Virus record (IMG/VR): IMGVR_UViG_3300021364_000017
Span: 1 to 64,000 of that record
From: a virus
Direction: 5' to 3' (one strand)
Length of the DNA: 64,000 bases
The notes under the pieces were generated by a model, which saw only the letters and a list, made by a program, of their open reading frames with translations, was not told the DNA's origin and searched no databases. Both the position numbers and the translations under genes were made by a program. This document shows, piece after piece, positions 34,885-45,600 of this stretch. Positions within the stretch are counted from its first letter, which is position 1, and each line of letters opens with the position of its first letter.

Positions 34885-35340
34885 TTAGAAGGTTCCATAG
34901 TCTTGACTGTCGTCATCCACTCCATCAGAAAGATCCACAACCTCGAATGGAGAATCGAATACCCATTTTTGTGATCCAGAATCAAAGGTGATAACTGAAT
35001 TATCTGCGGGTTCACCTGGCATTATGTCATATCCACCAATATTTGTAGTGGCAGCACCAATATTATGAGTACTAATGAATTGACCTTGTATACTATCAAA
35101 TACAAGGTAAGTACCATTAACTATTGTGTTTATATCAGTGGCTGCTATTTGAGCAAGAGGACCTAAATCAGTCACGTCTAATACTATCTCGGTTGCAGGT
35201 TTTGATTTAATAATATTTATTGATGGTGAGACACTTATTACCTTACTCACAGTTGAAAAACTTTTTACGTTTTCCAAAGGAGCGGATGAAGCCTTTACGA
35301 CTTTCTTTCCAGATGAACTAGACCTTTTTACAATAGGCAT
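34885..35340 (-). CDS. Small structural-type protein with DLSDG domain, 151 aa
   Basis: I choose the start at 35340 (MPIVKRSSSSGKKVVKASSA), four bases after the upstream stop; the longer frame would overlap that gene. A Ser/Lys-rich N-terminus leads into a beta-rich domain. Its last 55 residues (TTNIGGYDI ... VITFDSGSQKWVFDSP ... VVDLSDG ... DYGTF) parallel the end of the next protein (TTVAGFAV ... LLSFDAANETWIYESP ... IMDLSDG ... DLGSF). The pair is therefore a local duplication. The stop is one base from the next ATG, so the two are translated together. Function unknown. Confidence 0.8.
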   Translation of the reverse strand: MPIVKRSSSSGKKVVKASSAPLENVKSFSTVSKVISVSPSINIIKSKPATEIVLDVTDLGPLAQIAATDINTIVNGTYLVFDSIQGQFISTHNIGAATTNIGGYDIMPGEPADNSVITFDSGSQKWVFDSPFEVVDLSDGVDDDSQDYGTF

Positions 35341-35344
35341 TAGA

Positions 35345-35680
35345 TTACGTGGAAATTCCTGCGGTAACCATAGCAGAACCCTCAACTAGTCTAGACACTC
35401 CACCAGTAGGAGATGTCAATACAATATCATAAAAATATCTTCCAGGTTTAATACTCACAGTCACTGCTGCTGACATTGCAATAGAAACTTCAGATGTTTC
35501 AGAATTAATTCCAACATTAAAACTGAAAGATTTTGGTGAACCTGGATATTTTTTGATCTTTGATACACCAGTGTAATCAGTTATATCTGATAGTGATCCA
35601 TCAGATTCAGTGGAAGTAAATACCTCACCAAAATCAACACCTTGAGGGATAACTATATTAATTGAAGGAGTTGCAGCCAT
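35345..35680 (-). CDS. Small beta-rich structural protein, 111 aa
   Basis: The protein begins MAATPSINIVIPQGVDFGEV and has an immunoglobulin-like strand pattern (SFSFNVGINSETSEVSIAMS, VSIKPGRYFYDIVLTSPTGG, SRLVEGSAMV). Such proteins are common near neck and terminase genes of marine phages and usually prove to be head or tail decorations, though this is inference. It has its own TATAAATA promoter 18 bases upstream, just past the end of gene 16, and GTGAGAG before the ATG. This makes it the first gene of a transcript that includes the two DLSDG proteins. Confidence 0.78.
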   Translation of the reverse strand: MAATPSINIVIPQGVDFGEVFTSTESDGSLSDITDYTGVSKIKKYPGSPKSFSFNVGINSETSEVSIAMSAAVTVSIKPGRYFYDIVLTSPTGGVSRLVEGSAMVTAGIST

Positions 35681-35693
35681 CTCTCACGTCTTT

Positions 35694-36119
35694 TTAAGTA
35701 TTTATATCTTTACTTACATTCTTTAACATCTTTTGAAGATCTGCCGTAGAACCAACAAATAGTGCATTGTTGACAGTAGTAGGTCCTTTTGATTCTTCTT
35801 CCTTATTCACATCCTTCAGTTTTTTCTGAAGGTCCATCAGTTTATCTGTTGCATCAGAGACATTTTTTATCAATTGACCAGCAACTTCATATGCTCTAGG
35901 CATCTCACTCTCTTGTGCAAGTTCAAGAATACCATTTATAGCCTCTTGACCTTTTTCAATAATTGAATAAAGATTACCTCTCGTGTATTCATAATCTTTA
36001 CGAATATCTTCCTGAGAGTTTTCATATTTCTCTATTCTTTTTTCTATCTCGTTCTTTTCTTTTTTTACCTCAATTGGTTCTACGTCAAAAGTTTCGTTAA
36101 GCTTCTCATACTTGTCCAT
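35694..36119 (-). CDS. 16: Terminase small subunit (gp16)
   Basis: This is the DNA-recognition subunit of the packaging machine. The 141-residue helical protein has the gp16 layout: an acidic N-terminus, then DYEYTRGNLYSIIEKGQEAI, ILELAQESEMPRAYEVAGQL and SDATDKLMDLQKKLKDVN, which correspond to the central coiled-coil helices of T4 gp16. The end NNALFVGSTADLQKML is typical of the cyanophage version. A ribosome site GAGGT overlaps the gene 15 stop nine bases upstream. Its partner gene 17 is 35 kb away instead of next to it. Confidence 0.9.
   Translation of the reverse strand: MDKYEKLNETFDVEPIEVKKEKNEIEKRIEKYENSQEDIRKDYEYTRGNLYSIIEKGQEAINGILELAQESEMPRAYEVAGQLIKNVSDATDKLMDLQKKLKDVNKEEESKGPTTVNNALFVGSTADLQKMLKNVSKDINT
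35699..35706 (-). promoter_or_regulatory. Late promoter TATAAATA
   Basis: Perfect element 18 bases before the 111-residue structural gene, close to the gene 16 stop. Confidence 0.7.
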
Positions 36120-36128
36120 AAACTAACC

Positions 36129-37127
36129 TCAGAATACATTACCATCAAAACCAAAGTCGTCTCCGATCTCAATTAGTTTATTGTCCTCATTATTGATATT
36201 GTAAACTTTAGAACCAAGAACATGATTTTGAAGAGGTGTATTATCTTGTGCTCTTCTGACAACCAATTTATTTCCAGTGACTGTTTCTACAAACATTTCT
36301 TCTTGACCAATATAAATGTATGTTCCTTCAGTAATAGATGATGAATCATCAACATCTATTACATTCTCAACCATATCAACATTTTCAGAAAGAAGTGTTA
36401 CAACAACACCATCATAATCCTTGATTGCTCTAGGAGTAACTTGGTAAGTCACATCTCTCTCATACTTACCGGATTTGGAACCAGCAATATAACCAATAGT
36501 GGTCTTCTTAATGATATCTCCAGATACATCCTTGAGTGGACCAAATACGTATGTCTTCGCAGTGAATGTGAAGGTATAAATCAGTGCTCTTCTTGTATCA
36601 AAATTACCTTCATATTCATCTGACATATCGATATTATCTAATACGACAGGTATGTTAATTACTTCTTTGAAATTTCCAAGAAACTTGATGGGAAGTGTGT
36701 AACCTGGTTGGAAATATGGAACAATTTGTTCTACAATCTGCAACATATCATCATTCAGTTTGGTGTAAACTGACAATGTGATAGTCATATTGTATGGTAC
36801 AGGAAGATAAGTCTTTCTCTCTTCTGACCCATCTTCAGACTTAATAACCATCTGTTGTGTTTGAGTTGATTTCCTAGAGGAATCATATGTCAGATTGGTA
36901 AACTCAAATGACATTCTAGGAAGAGTCAACTGAACAGGAGCATTCAGATCAGGACTCTGTTTCAGTCTTGCAAGAAACTTTTGGGTAGGTCCATACGCTA
37001 GAGGAACCTTGATAACACTTACAGTATCATCACTATCATCTTTGTGTTTAATTTGGATCCCATTAAAAAGTGAACCAAATCCAATGATAACAGATCTGAA
37101 AATCTCGTTGTAAAAATACTCAAACAT
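36129..37127 (-). CDS. 15: Tail sheath stabiliser / tail terminator (gp15)
   Basis: This protein caps the tail tube and sheath and joins the tail to the head. The beginning MFEYFYNEIFRSVIIGFGSL with FNGIQIKH, and the core LPRMSFEFTNLTYDSSRK, PVPYNMTITLSVYTKLNDDM and QIVEQIVPYFQPGYTL, are diagnostic of gp15. At 332 residues it is about 60 longer than T4 gp15. The extra C-terminal part (YIYIGQEEMFVETV ... VVRRAQDNTPLQNHVLG) carries the RG...H..G-type module also found in the baseplate proteins of this phage. CTAAATA lies 21 bases upstream and includes the stop codon of gene 14. Confidence 0.93.
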   Translation of the reverse strand: MFEYFYNEIFRSVIIGFGSLFNGIQIKHKDDSDDTVSVIKVPLAYGPTQKFLARLKQSPDLNAPVQLTLPRMSFEFTNLTYDSSRKSTQTQQMVIKSEDGSEERKTYLPVPYNMTITLSVYTKLNDDMLQIVEQIVPYFQPGYTLPIKFLGNFKEVINIPVVLDNIDMSDEYEGNFDTRRALIYTFTFTAKTYVFGPLKDVSGDIIKKTTIGYIAGSKSGKYERDVTYQVTPRAIKDYDGVVVTLLSENVDMVENVIDVDDSSSITEGTYIYIGQEEMFVETVTGNKLVVRRAQDNTPLQNHVLGSKVYNINNEDNKLIEIGDDFGFDGNVF

Positions 37128-37148
37128 TATCTTAAGGTTATATACTTA

Positions 37149-37155
37149 TATTTAG
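37149..37155 (-). promoter_or_regulatory. Late promoter CTAAATA overlapping gene 14 stop
   Basis: CCC TAA ATA: the gene 14 stop is part of the element. It lies 21 bases before gene 15. Confidence 0.6.
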
Positions 37156-38558
37156 GGCATACCGAAAGGATTTGAGGAAGAGAAGTCTATAATTGAATCT
37201 CCCTCAGTTTCAATATTGTCATTATCTGCGAAAGGTGTCACTAAATCGTCGGTATTGACACCACCAATCACATATTTTGCACCAGAATCAGATCCTGTCA
37301 AATATTCACCATTAACAAAGGTACCTGAAATAATTCCGACTTCCATAACATCCGTAACACCATTCCAATCCTTTACTCTTGCTGTAGTACCCGAAGAAGA
37401 GCCTGTGACAACTTCATTGTAAATAAAGGTTCCACCAATAGAAACATTATTTGTACCTGCTGACACTGGGTTTTCGATTGTTACAATAGGACTTGAGCCA
37501 TATCCTGATCCCCCTTCCAAAATGTAAATACCAGTTACAATACCAGAGGAACTTATGGTCGATATCGCAACAGCATTTTGAGTTGGTGCTGGTAATTCAG
37601 AATCAGTTATTGTAACTGAAGGTGCATTAACATATCCAGATCCTCCACTAGTGACTTCTATACTTTGAATAGAACCATTTGTAGATATACCAGTAGTTGC
37701 TGCAAACCCAGAACCTCCACCACCTTGTACTGTAATCATTGGTGCTTCAGTGTATCCACAACCAGTATTTGTAAGAAGAATTGATGCAATTACACCAGAC
37801 TTTCCTTTACAACCAGGATATTCATAAGAAAGTGATGCAATTCCCACTGCAGTCACTCCTCCCGATGGTGCGGATGAAAAACCTACAACAGGTTTAGAAC
37901 TGAAGTTCTTACCCATATTGCTGATAAAAATTTTATTGACAGCACCAGAAGAACAAACTGTTGCAGTTGCTGTTGCGGATGTTCCTGCACCAATCAAATT
38001 AAGAGTTTGAATATATCCAATATCTTCAACTTCATTATCAATATCACTGACACTCGTATCAATAACTTCATCTTCATATCTGAAGAGTTCACATCTCAAC
38101 TCATAAACATAGGTTTTCTTGAGTTGATAAAATGGTTGCTCATGTTCTACAAATTTAATTTCGAACAATCTATCACCTAAGGGAAAATAAATTAAATCTC
38201 CCTCTTTTGGTCTCGTACTTAATTCAATATTAGGAATATCTTTAATTAGTGGTGTTATATAATTCTCATATCTTTCTTTTGAAATGATCAATTGAAGATC
38301 ATCTTTATTTTCAATACCAAATTTAGATAATAATGTACCTTGTCCTGTATATCCCTCGTAGTTATCAAGATAAGCCTCAATAGGATATGCATTATTGAAT
38401 TCTGATTGAATTACTTCCTTAATAACTGTATTAGAAGTAACATATTGTCTAGGAAGATAATAAACTTCAACTCCATACATCATCAATTGTTCGTTGATAA
38501 GACTTTGGATGAGATTTTGCTCACCAGATGAACCGTTTAAAAAGAATGGATTTAACAT
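37152..38558 (-). CDS. 14: Neck protein gp14 with GxGY-repeat extension
   Basis: A head-completion (neck) protein that helps attach the tail. The first 180 residues are gp14-like: MLNPFFLNGSSGEQNLIQSL, VEVYYLPRQYV, EGDLIYFPLGDRLFEIKFVE and TYVYELRCELFRYEDE. Unlike T4 gp14 (256 aa), this one is 468 residues because of an insertion of Gly-rich repeats from about 190 to 365 with TNTGCGYTEAPMITV, TSGGSGYVNAPSVTI and EGGSGYGSSPIVTI. The same repeat is found in gp8, gp7 and the DUF4815 protein. It lies six bases after gene 13 and has GGGTGAT as a ribosome site. Confidence 0.92.
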   Translation of the reverse strand: MLNPFFLNGSSGEQNLIQSLINEQLMMYGVEVYYLPRQYVTSNTVIKEVIQSEFNNAYPIEAYLDNYEGYTGQGTLLSKFGIENKDDLQLIISKERYENYITPLIKDIPNIELSTRPKEGDLIYFPLGDRLFEIKFVEHEQPFYQLKKTYVYELRCELFRYEDEVIDTSVSDIDNEVEDIGYIQTLNLIGAGTSATATATVCSSGAVNKIFISNMGKNFSSKPVVGFSSAPSGGVTAVGIASLSYEYPGCKGKSGVIASILLTNTGCGYTEAPMITVQGGGGSGFAATTGISTNGSIQSIEVTSGGSGYVNAPSVTITDSELPAPTQNAVAISTISSSGIVTGIYILEGGSGYGSSPIVTIENPVSAGTNNVSIGGTFIYNEVVTGSSSGTTARVKDWNGVTDVMEVGIISGTFVNGEYLTGSDSGAKYVIGGVNTDDLVTPFADNDNIETEGDSIIDFSSSNPFGMP

Positions 38559-38564
38559 AAGTTA

Positions 38565-39437
38565 TCACCCGATAAGATCTAGTGGTGGTATCTCGTATGT
38601 ACTTAACATTCTTTCCTGTATTTTATCAAGTTCTGTTTGTGCATCATCGTAAAGTTGTCTTCCATTAAACTCGATACCACCCGGAAGCTTAACTCCTTGA
38701 AACTTAATAAGGTTTTGGCCCCACTGTCTCTTGATGAGAGCAGTCAAGTATGGTTTTAAGAAAGAATCATTATATACTCTGGGATAATCATTAGGATCAT
38801 TCATTGCCCAACAGTCAATGATTATAAATTCTCCTGCCTTAATATCGTGCCAATCAACATCAATATACAACCTATCCGTTCTCTGATTAAATCTTATTTG
38901 TTTGTGTGTATTCAACAAATAATTAACAGTTTCCAAATAAGACATTGTCATTGTATATGACAATAAATCAAATCCACTTGCTCCCCATCCATTTAGACCA
39001 ATAAAATCATTTAACATGTATTGGTATCTTACATTGAACATACCTTGACCATATCCGCTATCAAATTGATAGATTCTATTTACACCAATAATTGATGGAG
39101 GAATTTGAATATAATTACTATTTTGATAATAAGTAAATGTCGTTGCAGTTCCTACAATATTTGTAGAAGCAGATATAGATGAGATACCTGTAGTACCACT
39201 TTCTCTTTGAGGTGCACCAGGAGGTCTTGCTCTTCCTCTATTAATATCGTCTTCGGTTAATTGATACTTGAGATAAACTTGAGTTACCCCATCAAAATGT
39301 CTCTCTTGAAAAAACTGAATGGCATCATCAGTTAGGTCTTCAAGTTGTTCATCAGCAACGTTGATCTCCAAAACAGGAGCACCTAACTGCCTTAAACAAT
39401 AATCAATCAGTTCTTGTCTAGTACTAGGCTGTGCCAT
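38565..39437 (-). CDS. 13: Neck protein gp13
   Basis: Head-completion protein that closes the filled head and forms the neck with gp14. The start MAQPSTRQELIDYCLRQLGA, then LEDLTDDAIQFFQERHFDGV and the end QTELDKIQERMLSTYEIPPL are typical of cyanophage gp13. The central part (YQYMLNDFIGLNGWGASGFD, YIDVDWHDIKAGEFIIIDCW) is also conserved. Its 290 residues are close to the T4 length. The late promoter AATAAATA is 25 bases upstream, overlapping the stop of the 77-codon gene, so genes 13 and 14 form a transcript. Confidence 0.93.
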   Translation of the reverse strand: MAQPSTRQELIDYCLRQLGAPVLEINVADEQLEDLTDDAIQFFQERHFDGVTQVYLKYQLTEDDINRGRARPPGAPQRESGTTGISSISASTNIVGTATTFTYYQNSNYIQIPPSIIGVNRIYQFDSGYGQGMFNVRYQYMLNDFIGLNGWGASGFDLLSYTMTMSYLETVNYLLNTHKQIRFNQRTDRLYIDVDWHDIKAGEFIIIDCWAMNDPNDYPRVYNDSFLKPYLTALIKRQWGQNLIKFQGVKLPGGIEFNGRQLYDDAQTELDKIQERMLSTYEIPPLDLIG

Positions 39438-39461
39438 CTATAATTAGACCTATCTATATTG

Positions 39462-39695
39462 TTATTTATTTAATAAATCCGTGATAGAATTAAGCATAGA
39501 CTTAATTTCATTCATATCAGTTTTTAAATCCGTAACTTCGGATTGAAGTTTTTCGAACTTTTTCTTTTCTTTATTCAGATTTTCCCTATTTTTTATATAG
39601 GTTTGAAATTCAAGATTATTTTTGTTTAATATTGCACCAGAATGAGTATCTCTAAAATACCCATCTTTTCCTTCAACTGGTAAATGATTTTTCAT
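39462..39695 (-). CDS. Small coiled-coil protein, 77 aa
   Basis: A short protein with an N-terminal segment GKDGYFRDTHSGAILNKNNL, a motif seen in small T4-like phage proteins encoded before gene 13, followed by a Lys/Glu-rich helix ENLNKEKKKFEKLQSEVTDL and MNEIKSMLNSITDLLNK, probably a coiled coil. Its start overlaps the end of the DUF4815 gene by one base, so it is translationally coupled to it. Function unknown; a neck or baseplate assembly role is plausible from position. Confidence 0.75.
   Translation of the reverse strand: MKNHLPVEGKDGYFRDTHSGAILNKNNLEFQTYIKNRENLNKEKKKFEKLQSEVTDLKTDMNEIKSMLNSITDLLNK
39463..39470 (-). promoter_or_regulatory. Late promoter AATAAATA overlapping a stop codon
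   Basis: The last codons of the 77-codon gene (AAT AAA TAA) form the element. It lies 25 bases before gene 13. Confidence 0.6.
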
Positions 39696-42600
39696 TATGC
39701 GAATGACAGAACTCTGAGGTTTCTTATTTGAGGTGCATTAGATTGATCAGTTGACGTTCCAATAATCTTAACTCTAAATGACTTAAACGCAACTACATCA
39801 TCAATAGTGAATTTATACTCTCTAAACTGATCTGAAGTAGGTTCAGGCACATATGAATCTACAGTTGGAACTCTCTTATCTGAATTACCATCATTTTGTG
39901 ATATATCAATGATTGAACCATTGGTATCAATATTATTAAATCCTGGGAATGGGGTAAATATTACCTCTTCTACAGGCACATCTTGATTTAATGCATAGAA
40001 TACTCTAATATCATTAAAATTAGATGCATATCCGTCAAGAAGAACTTCTAATGATGTTGCTGGATTTTCAAGAGTAACATTCTTTGAAACATAAATGAAT
40101 CTATTTGGATCTTCTTCAGTATTGTTCACTCTAAAGTCGGAGATATAATCTGTTATAGGTCTATTAACTCTATTCATTGTGAAGACAACAGATGCATTAT
40201 CAAGATCAATTACCGGACTTATTCGTGAATTGTTTGATAACAATGTGAAATTCAATGCGAATGATTTTTTACCAGGTAATATATCACCGTTTAATAAAAG
40301 TTTCTCATTTTCTCGTGATGCAATCATCCTCAAACCATCGAAGTAATTCTTATCATAAAGTGTAGTTTGTTGGAATCCTTTATCTAAGTAAGATTCTTGA
40401 TTTCCTGATACACTAGATGCGGAGATAGTTCTTGATTGAGATAAAATGTTAGTACCAAGAGGTGTAATTGTTGTGACTTTAGGAGTAATTAAATTAAATG
40501 GTAAATTATATGTTCCTTTAACCGATGGACCACCCCCAACTTTATTTTCGTTGAAATATAAAGGAACAAATCCCTCAGAGTTACTAGAAGATCTATTTGA
40601 ACCATTGGTATTTGTTTGAATTTTAATATAATAATAGTCTAAACCAATGGGTTGTTCATTAAGTTCACTTGAGTTTACATTAGAAAGTTCGTGAGTTGTA
40701 TTAATTCTTCTTAATGAAACCCCGTTCAATTCGTATTTAAAGATACTTTCTCCTTTCTCATGGTTTTGTACCACAGTGTTATCAATACCTCTAGTTACAC
40801 CTACTAATGCACTTCCATCAACGCCAGTGTATTCTATAATCTCGTCACCAATTTTTACGTAACCGGGATTAGTACCAGCAACACCAATATTTTCAAATGT
40901 ATTGAAGTGAGTTGGAATATTGTTAGTTACTATAAATGTTGTGGAATCAAAGTTATAATCCTGAGATAATGTAGTTTTTGCAGTGTCACTTTTCACATCA
41001 CTGATGGTCACCGTATTTACATTTGAATATAAACCATGATTTCTTTGGAATACTCTTATATAATTTCCTTGTTCGGTTACGTTTATTGATAAAGGAACAA
41101 CACCACCACCAACTGAAGAATTTAATTCAGTTGTAATTCCTGAATTATTATCATAATAGAGTGGGAAAGATGAATTAGTAGTAAAGTCTCCCTGAACATT
41201 GTCAATAACAAGTGTATTACTACCAAGAATTGCTTGTACTGAAAGTTGAATTCCAGAACCAAGATTTAAATCACCTACAGTGATTGGTGACAAAACATCA
41301 CCTATAACATATCCATTTCCGCCATTATTGATAGTAGCACCTGTAACACTACCATTCTGAATTGTCAAATCTGCTGTTGCGTTTAAACCTTTACCAGTAA
41401 TTGAGGTAAGTGCAACACCAGTATATGTAAAACTACCAGAAGATGGCGTATATCCGATTCCAGAGTTTGTGATAGAAAGATCTGATGTGATTGATCCTGC
41501 AAATGCAACAAGAGTTCCCTCACCCACTCCGTTCAATTGTTTAACTGTATTTCCAATAACAAGTTCAGAATCAGAAACAGTAACACCAAGACCAATTCTG
41601 ATTTTCTTTGAATTAATTTTTAACCCATTAGGATCAATTAATGAGAGATCTGATGGTAAATCTGGATTAAAGAATGTAACTGATCCTTGAGACTTAAATA
41701 TTGCTGCATAAAGTGTGAACTTAAGATCTTCAAATTGAGAAGGTGTCCATACAGAAGCATTTTGTGATTTAAACAATGATCCAAGGAGTGGTTGTTCTGT
41801 AACAAGAATTTGACCAGACTCTTGACCAAGTGTAGAAACATCTGCTTCCCCAAGTCTACTTATCCATACTCTATACTCGGTTGACTTGGAAAGAAGAACT
41901 AATGCGTATTCTCTTCCTGGATTCAAATAAACAGGTGCTTCAAGATTGATAGTTGTTGGAACTGTTCCATCCGAACTAATATTGACATTATCTGGATTTA
42001 CACTGACAGCAGAGAATGGTAAAACTCTTTGCGTTGGAGTTCCAAGATTAGTTTCTCTAATTTCAAACAAAACAGGAACATTTGCATCCTTTGATTGGAA
42101 GAATACATCGACCTTGGTGATGAATACGCCTGTAGGATCGTCAACTATAAATGTTTGTGCAAGAGGGTCAATTCTTCCTCTTCCATTTCCTGGTAGTCGA
42201 GTTGGTATAGGTGCAGGTGGGACTAATACACTCTGACTTGTAGATGTTGTATCTGTGTTAGTATCTGTAGATACAATAGTCGTACTTGCCGATGAGTTAT
42301 CACTCAAAGATCTAGATTGACTTACATCAAATTGTCTTACAGTTGCATTCCTCACAGACAATGTACTCTCTTGAGTTGTATCTAAATCTCCCTGTGAGTA
42401 AAAAATTGATTCACCTGCTGTAGATACGATACCTTCTACTAAACTATTAGTGCTACTGCTTGTAAGTCTGAAATTAGTTCTACCAGTTTCAAATGTGGGA
42501 TTTGCAGGATTAGATGGACTAGGAACAAAATAAGAACATTGAAGAGTTCCTACTCTATCTGAAATCAATCTAACATTGGTAACCTTAGCTTCAGCACCAC

Positions 42601-45600
42601 TAGTGGCACCTGTCAAAATCATAGAAGTTGAAATCCAACCACTGAATTGGGACAATTCTAGTGACTGAAGACTGAAAGTGTCAATATTTAATATTGAAGA
42701 TGATTCAGAATAGTTTGGAGGAATAGTAATTTCTCTATCATATGGATTTGTGTCATAAGTATCTGTTGGATTATTAAATGGTCCATACTTATGATTGGTT
42801 GCAGCAACTCTGAAATTGATTGAGGGAATAGTAGAACTATTGATTATATCAGAACCTCCGTCATTCATTCTGCCCCTTATTGTCTCACCAACAACAAAGG
42901 TTCCATGTAACATTTCAATTTCAATGAGTTTTGGTGTTACATAGTTATTAACATCAACATCGTCAAAGAAGGAATAAAGTCTTGTAAATGGTTTGAATCC
43001 AGTAGCATTTACATCAATATTACGAGATCTCATGAAGTTGATGATTTCTCTCTTTACAACTCTGTTTCCTAGAGACTCGGTATCAATTCTCTCGTTAACA
43101 AAGAATTGATTACCTGTTCTATTTTGCGCTAAAGTTGTAGACGTAGTTGCGGTAATATTATTGGTTGTTATGTTTGTAGTTTCCGTCTGGAATGTTTGTG
43201 TGGTTACTGTCAGACCATTGGAAGTTTGGGTATTTTGACCCGTTTGTCTATTAGAAGAATTGGTCTGAGTAGATTGATTGTTTGATAAAGATGTATTGAC
43301 ATCTACACCAACAGTTTGCCAAGAATTCCAAACTACAGGTGATATACCCGATCTTGAACCATCTGCTCTTGTTGTAATTTCTGCGTTAAGAGCCTCTGCA
43401 ACACCTCTAAAAGATCCCTCTATTAGAACATCATTTACTTCAAGTTCGTTAACATCAATCCAAACATCTACTTCTGGAGTAAGTTCAATACTACCTTGCC
43501 AGAATTGAACGAGGAAAGGTGTTACATTTTCAACTCTAGTTGCATATGGTTGTTGTAACCATGCATCATCCGTATAATCAAGTGTCAGAATTCTATCAGT
43601 CTTTTTAACATTTGTACCTACTACTTTAGCAAAATTAGAATCTTGATTTGTATTTGAAGTGGTACCGATACCAGATATAGCAGTAGTACCAAGTTCAAGA
43701 TTTAATGCAGTGGTATAGTGAGATGGTCTAAGAATACCTCTTTCAGTGTCTATACTATTCCTTACCCCAATAGAAGTATCTTGAGTCTCAAGAGTAGTAA
43801 AGTTATCAACAAAAATACCAGATTTAAATCTATTGTTCCCGTTGGCATCCTCTACGAACAAATTGAGTGTATTTGTTTCCAGTTGATTCAATGAAGTGTA
43901 ATATTCAAGATTTTTAATTCTTTGCTCAAGTTTTGCAATATCACTCATCTGATATCTTTTATTCTCAATGAATTTTACTTCTGCATCAGTCGTATTATAG
44001 AGATATGCTGGTAAGTAAATATTAGCAATGTTCATTACATTGCTTAAACTTTCTGGAAGTCTTGGTTGATCATCTGGAGTACCATAAGAAACTCCAATTG
44101 AACCCTCTCTATCAATATATAATCTATCAGCTCTGGGTAAGTAATATTCATAAGTTACAGTGAGTGATTCATCTGAAGCTATAATATTTTTGGATGATTG
44201 TAAATTGCCACTTGCACCATCAGCAAATACTCTCCCATCAAATTCAAATGGTGATCTTGCGCCTTCGGATAATGAGTAATCAGATAATCTTGGTCGAGCA
44301 TCTATGATATCAGAATTTCTTACATTTCCAATCAATGAAATTTCTTTACCATAATCATATCCAGTGTATGAATTAATTGTTGTTATGTCACCATCATCAC
44401 CTGGGTCATAAGTTGATGATGCATAATAAACTCTCAATTTTCTGGAAGGAATTTGTGCTTCACCCCTTCTAATCAGTCTTGAATAGTCATAGAAAGTATT
44501 TCTTTGACCATTAAAGAACTTAAAATCTGTTGTAATTTCTTTTGAACCTAAATTTACCTCAGAGGAAACCGCATTTACGGTAGATTTTTGGAAATTTATT
44601 ACCTCACCGTTTTTAAAAGTTGATTGATTCAAATACGTAAAGTAGATTGAATTATCGTCAAGTCTCTTTAGATATATTGCTTTTGCACCACTAGTTTTGC
44701 CGATCAAAGTTTCACCAATAATCAAATCATTAGTTGTTCCACTTAATCCATCAAGTTGTAATAATGTCATGAATGGTGATGTTGGATCTTCATTATCCTC
44801 TGACTCAAAAATACCATAGATTTTGTAAACATCTACTGTATTGAGTGATATTATCTCATCTTGAACTCTTGTTCCAAATGGGAAGTTCCCATAAGTAAGA
44901 CCATCATTTAAAGTGGTTGTTCCAATACCTGACGCAGAATTACTAGACTTATTGATAATCAGATCTTGAGATATATTTCTAAGTTTTGTTTTAGAAGTTA
45001 CATTAGTTTTTCTAATAGTTGTAATTAATTGTGTATCAGTATCATTTGAACCAAGACCATTAATTTGAAGTGATTGAGAACCATTGGTAAAATCAAACCT
45101 GTCTTCAGTCAATACTTCTGTACTGCCATCAGATCTAATAAGAGTATATCTTTCTTCATCAAATGGTAAAAATACCTCATTAGTCCCTGCATTAATAACT
45201 GGAGTAGAATTATTGCTAATAGAGGTATTGAATTGTTTTCTTATAATAAGTTCTGATCCTACTAAATCGACGGATGAAATATTTTGTTTTGGAAATTCGC
45301 TGAAAATCGCATTGTTACTCGATGAATTGCCCGAATCAAAAGAACTTGCTCCCTTTGTACTAAGAATTTCAAGATTTGAAATCTCTTCATCTGATTGTGG
45401 TAATCCTCCATCACAAATACCATTTACAGTTGTAACTCCAACTATATTTAATTTTGTTCTACGTACTCTTGAAACCCTTCCAAAACTTACATTTTCGAAA
45501 CCTGGTCTAGAATATTTTACTAAATTGCCGACTGATGCAATTCCTATGAATGAAAATCCAGGATCTGTTGGTAATGTGATAAGAGAAGTTCCAGAACTAT

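Noticed and set aside
33884-35015. Longer start for the coiled-coil structural gene at 35015
   Set aside because: The extra 44 codons overlap the end of the preceding gene and the internal ATG at 34883 sits one base after that gene's stop, the usual spacing here.
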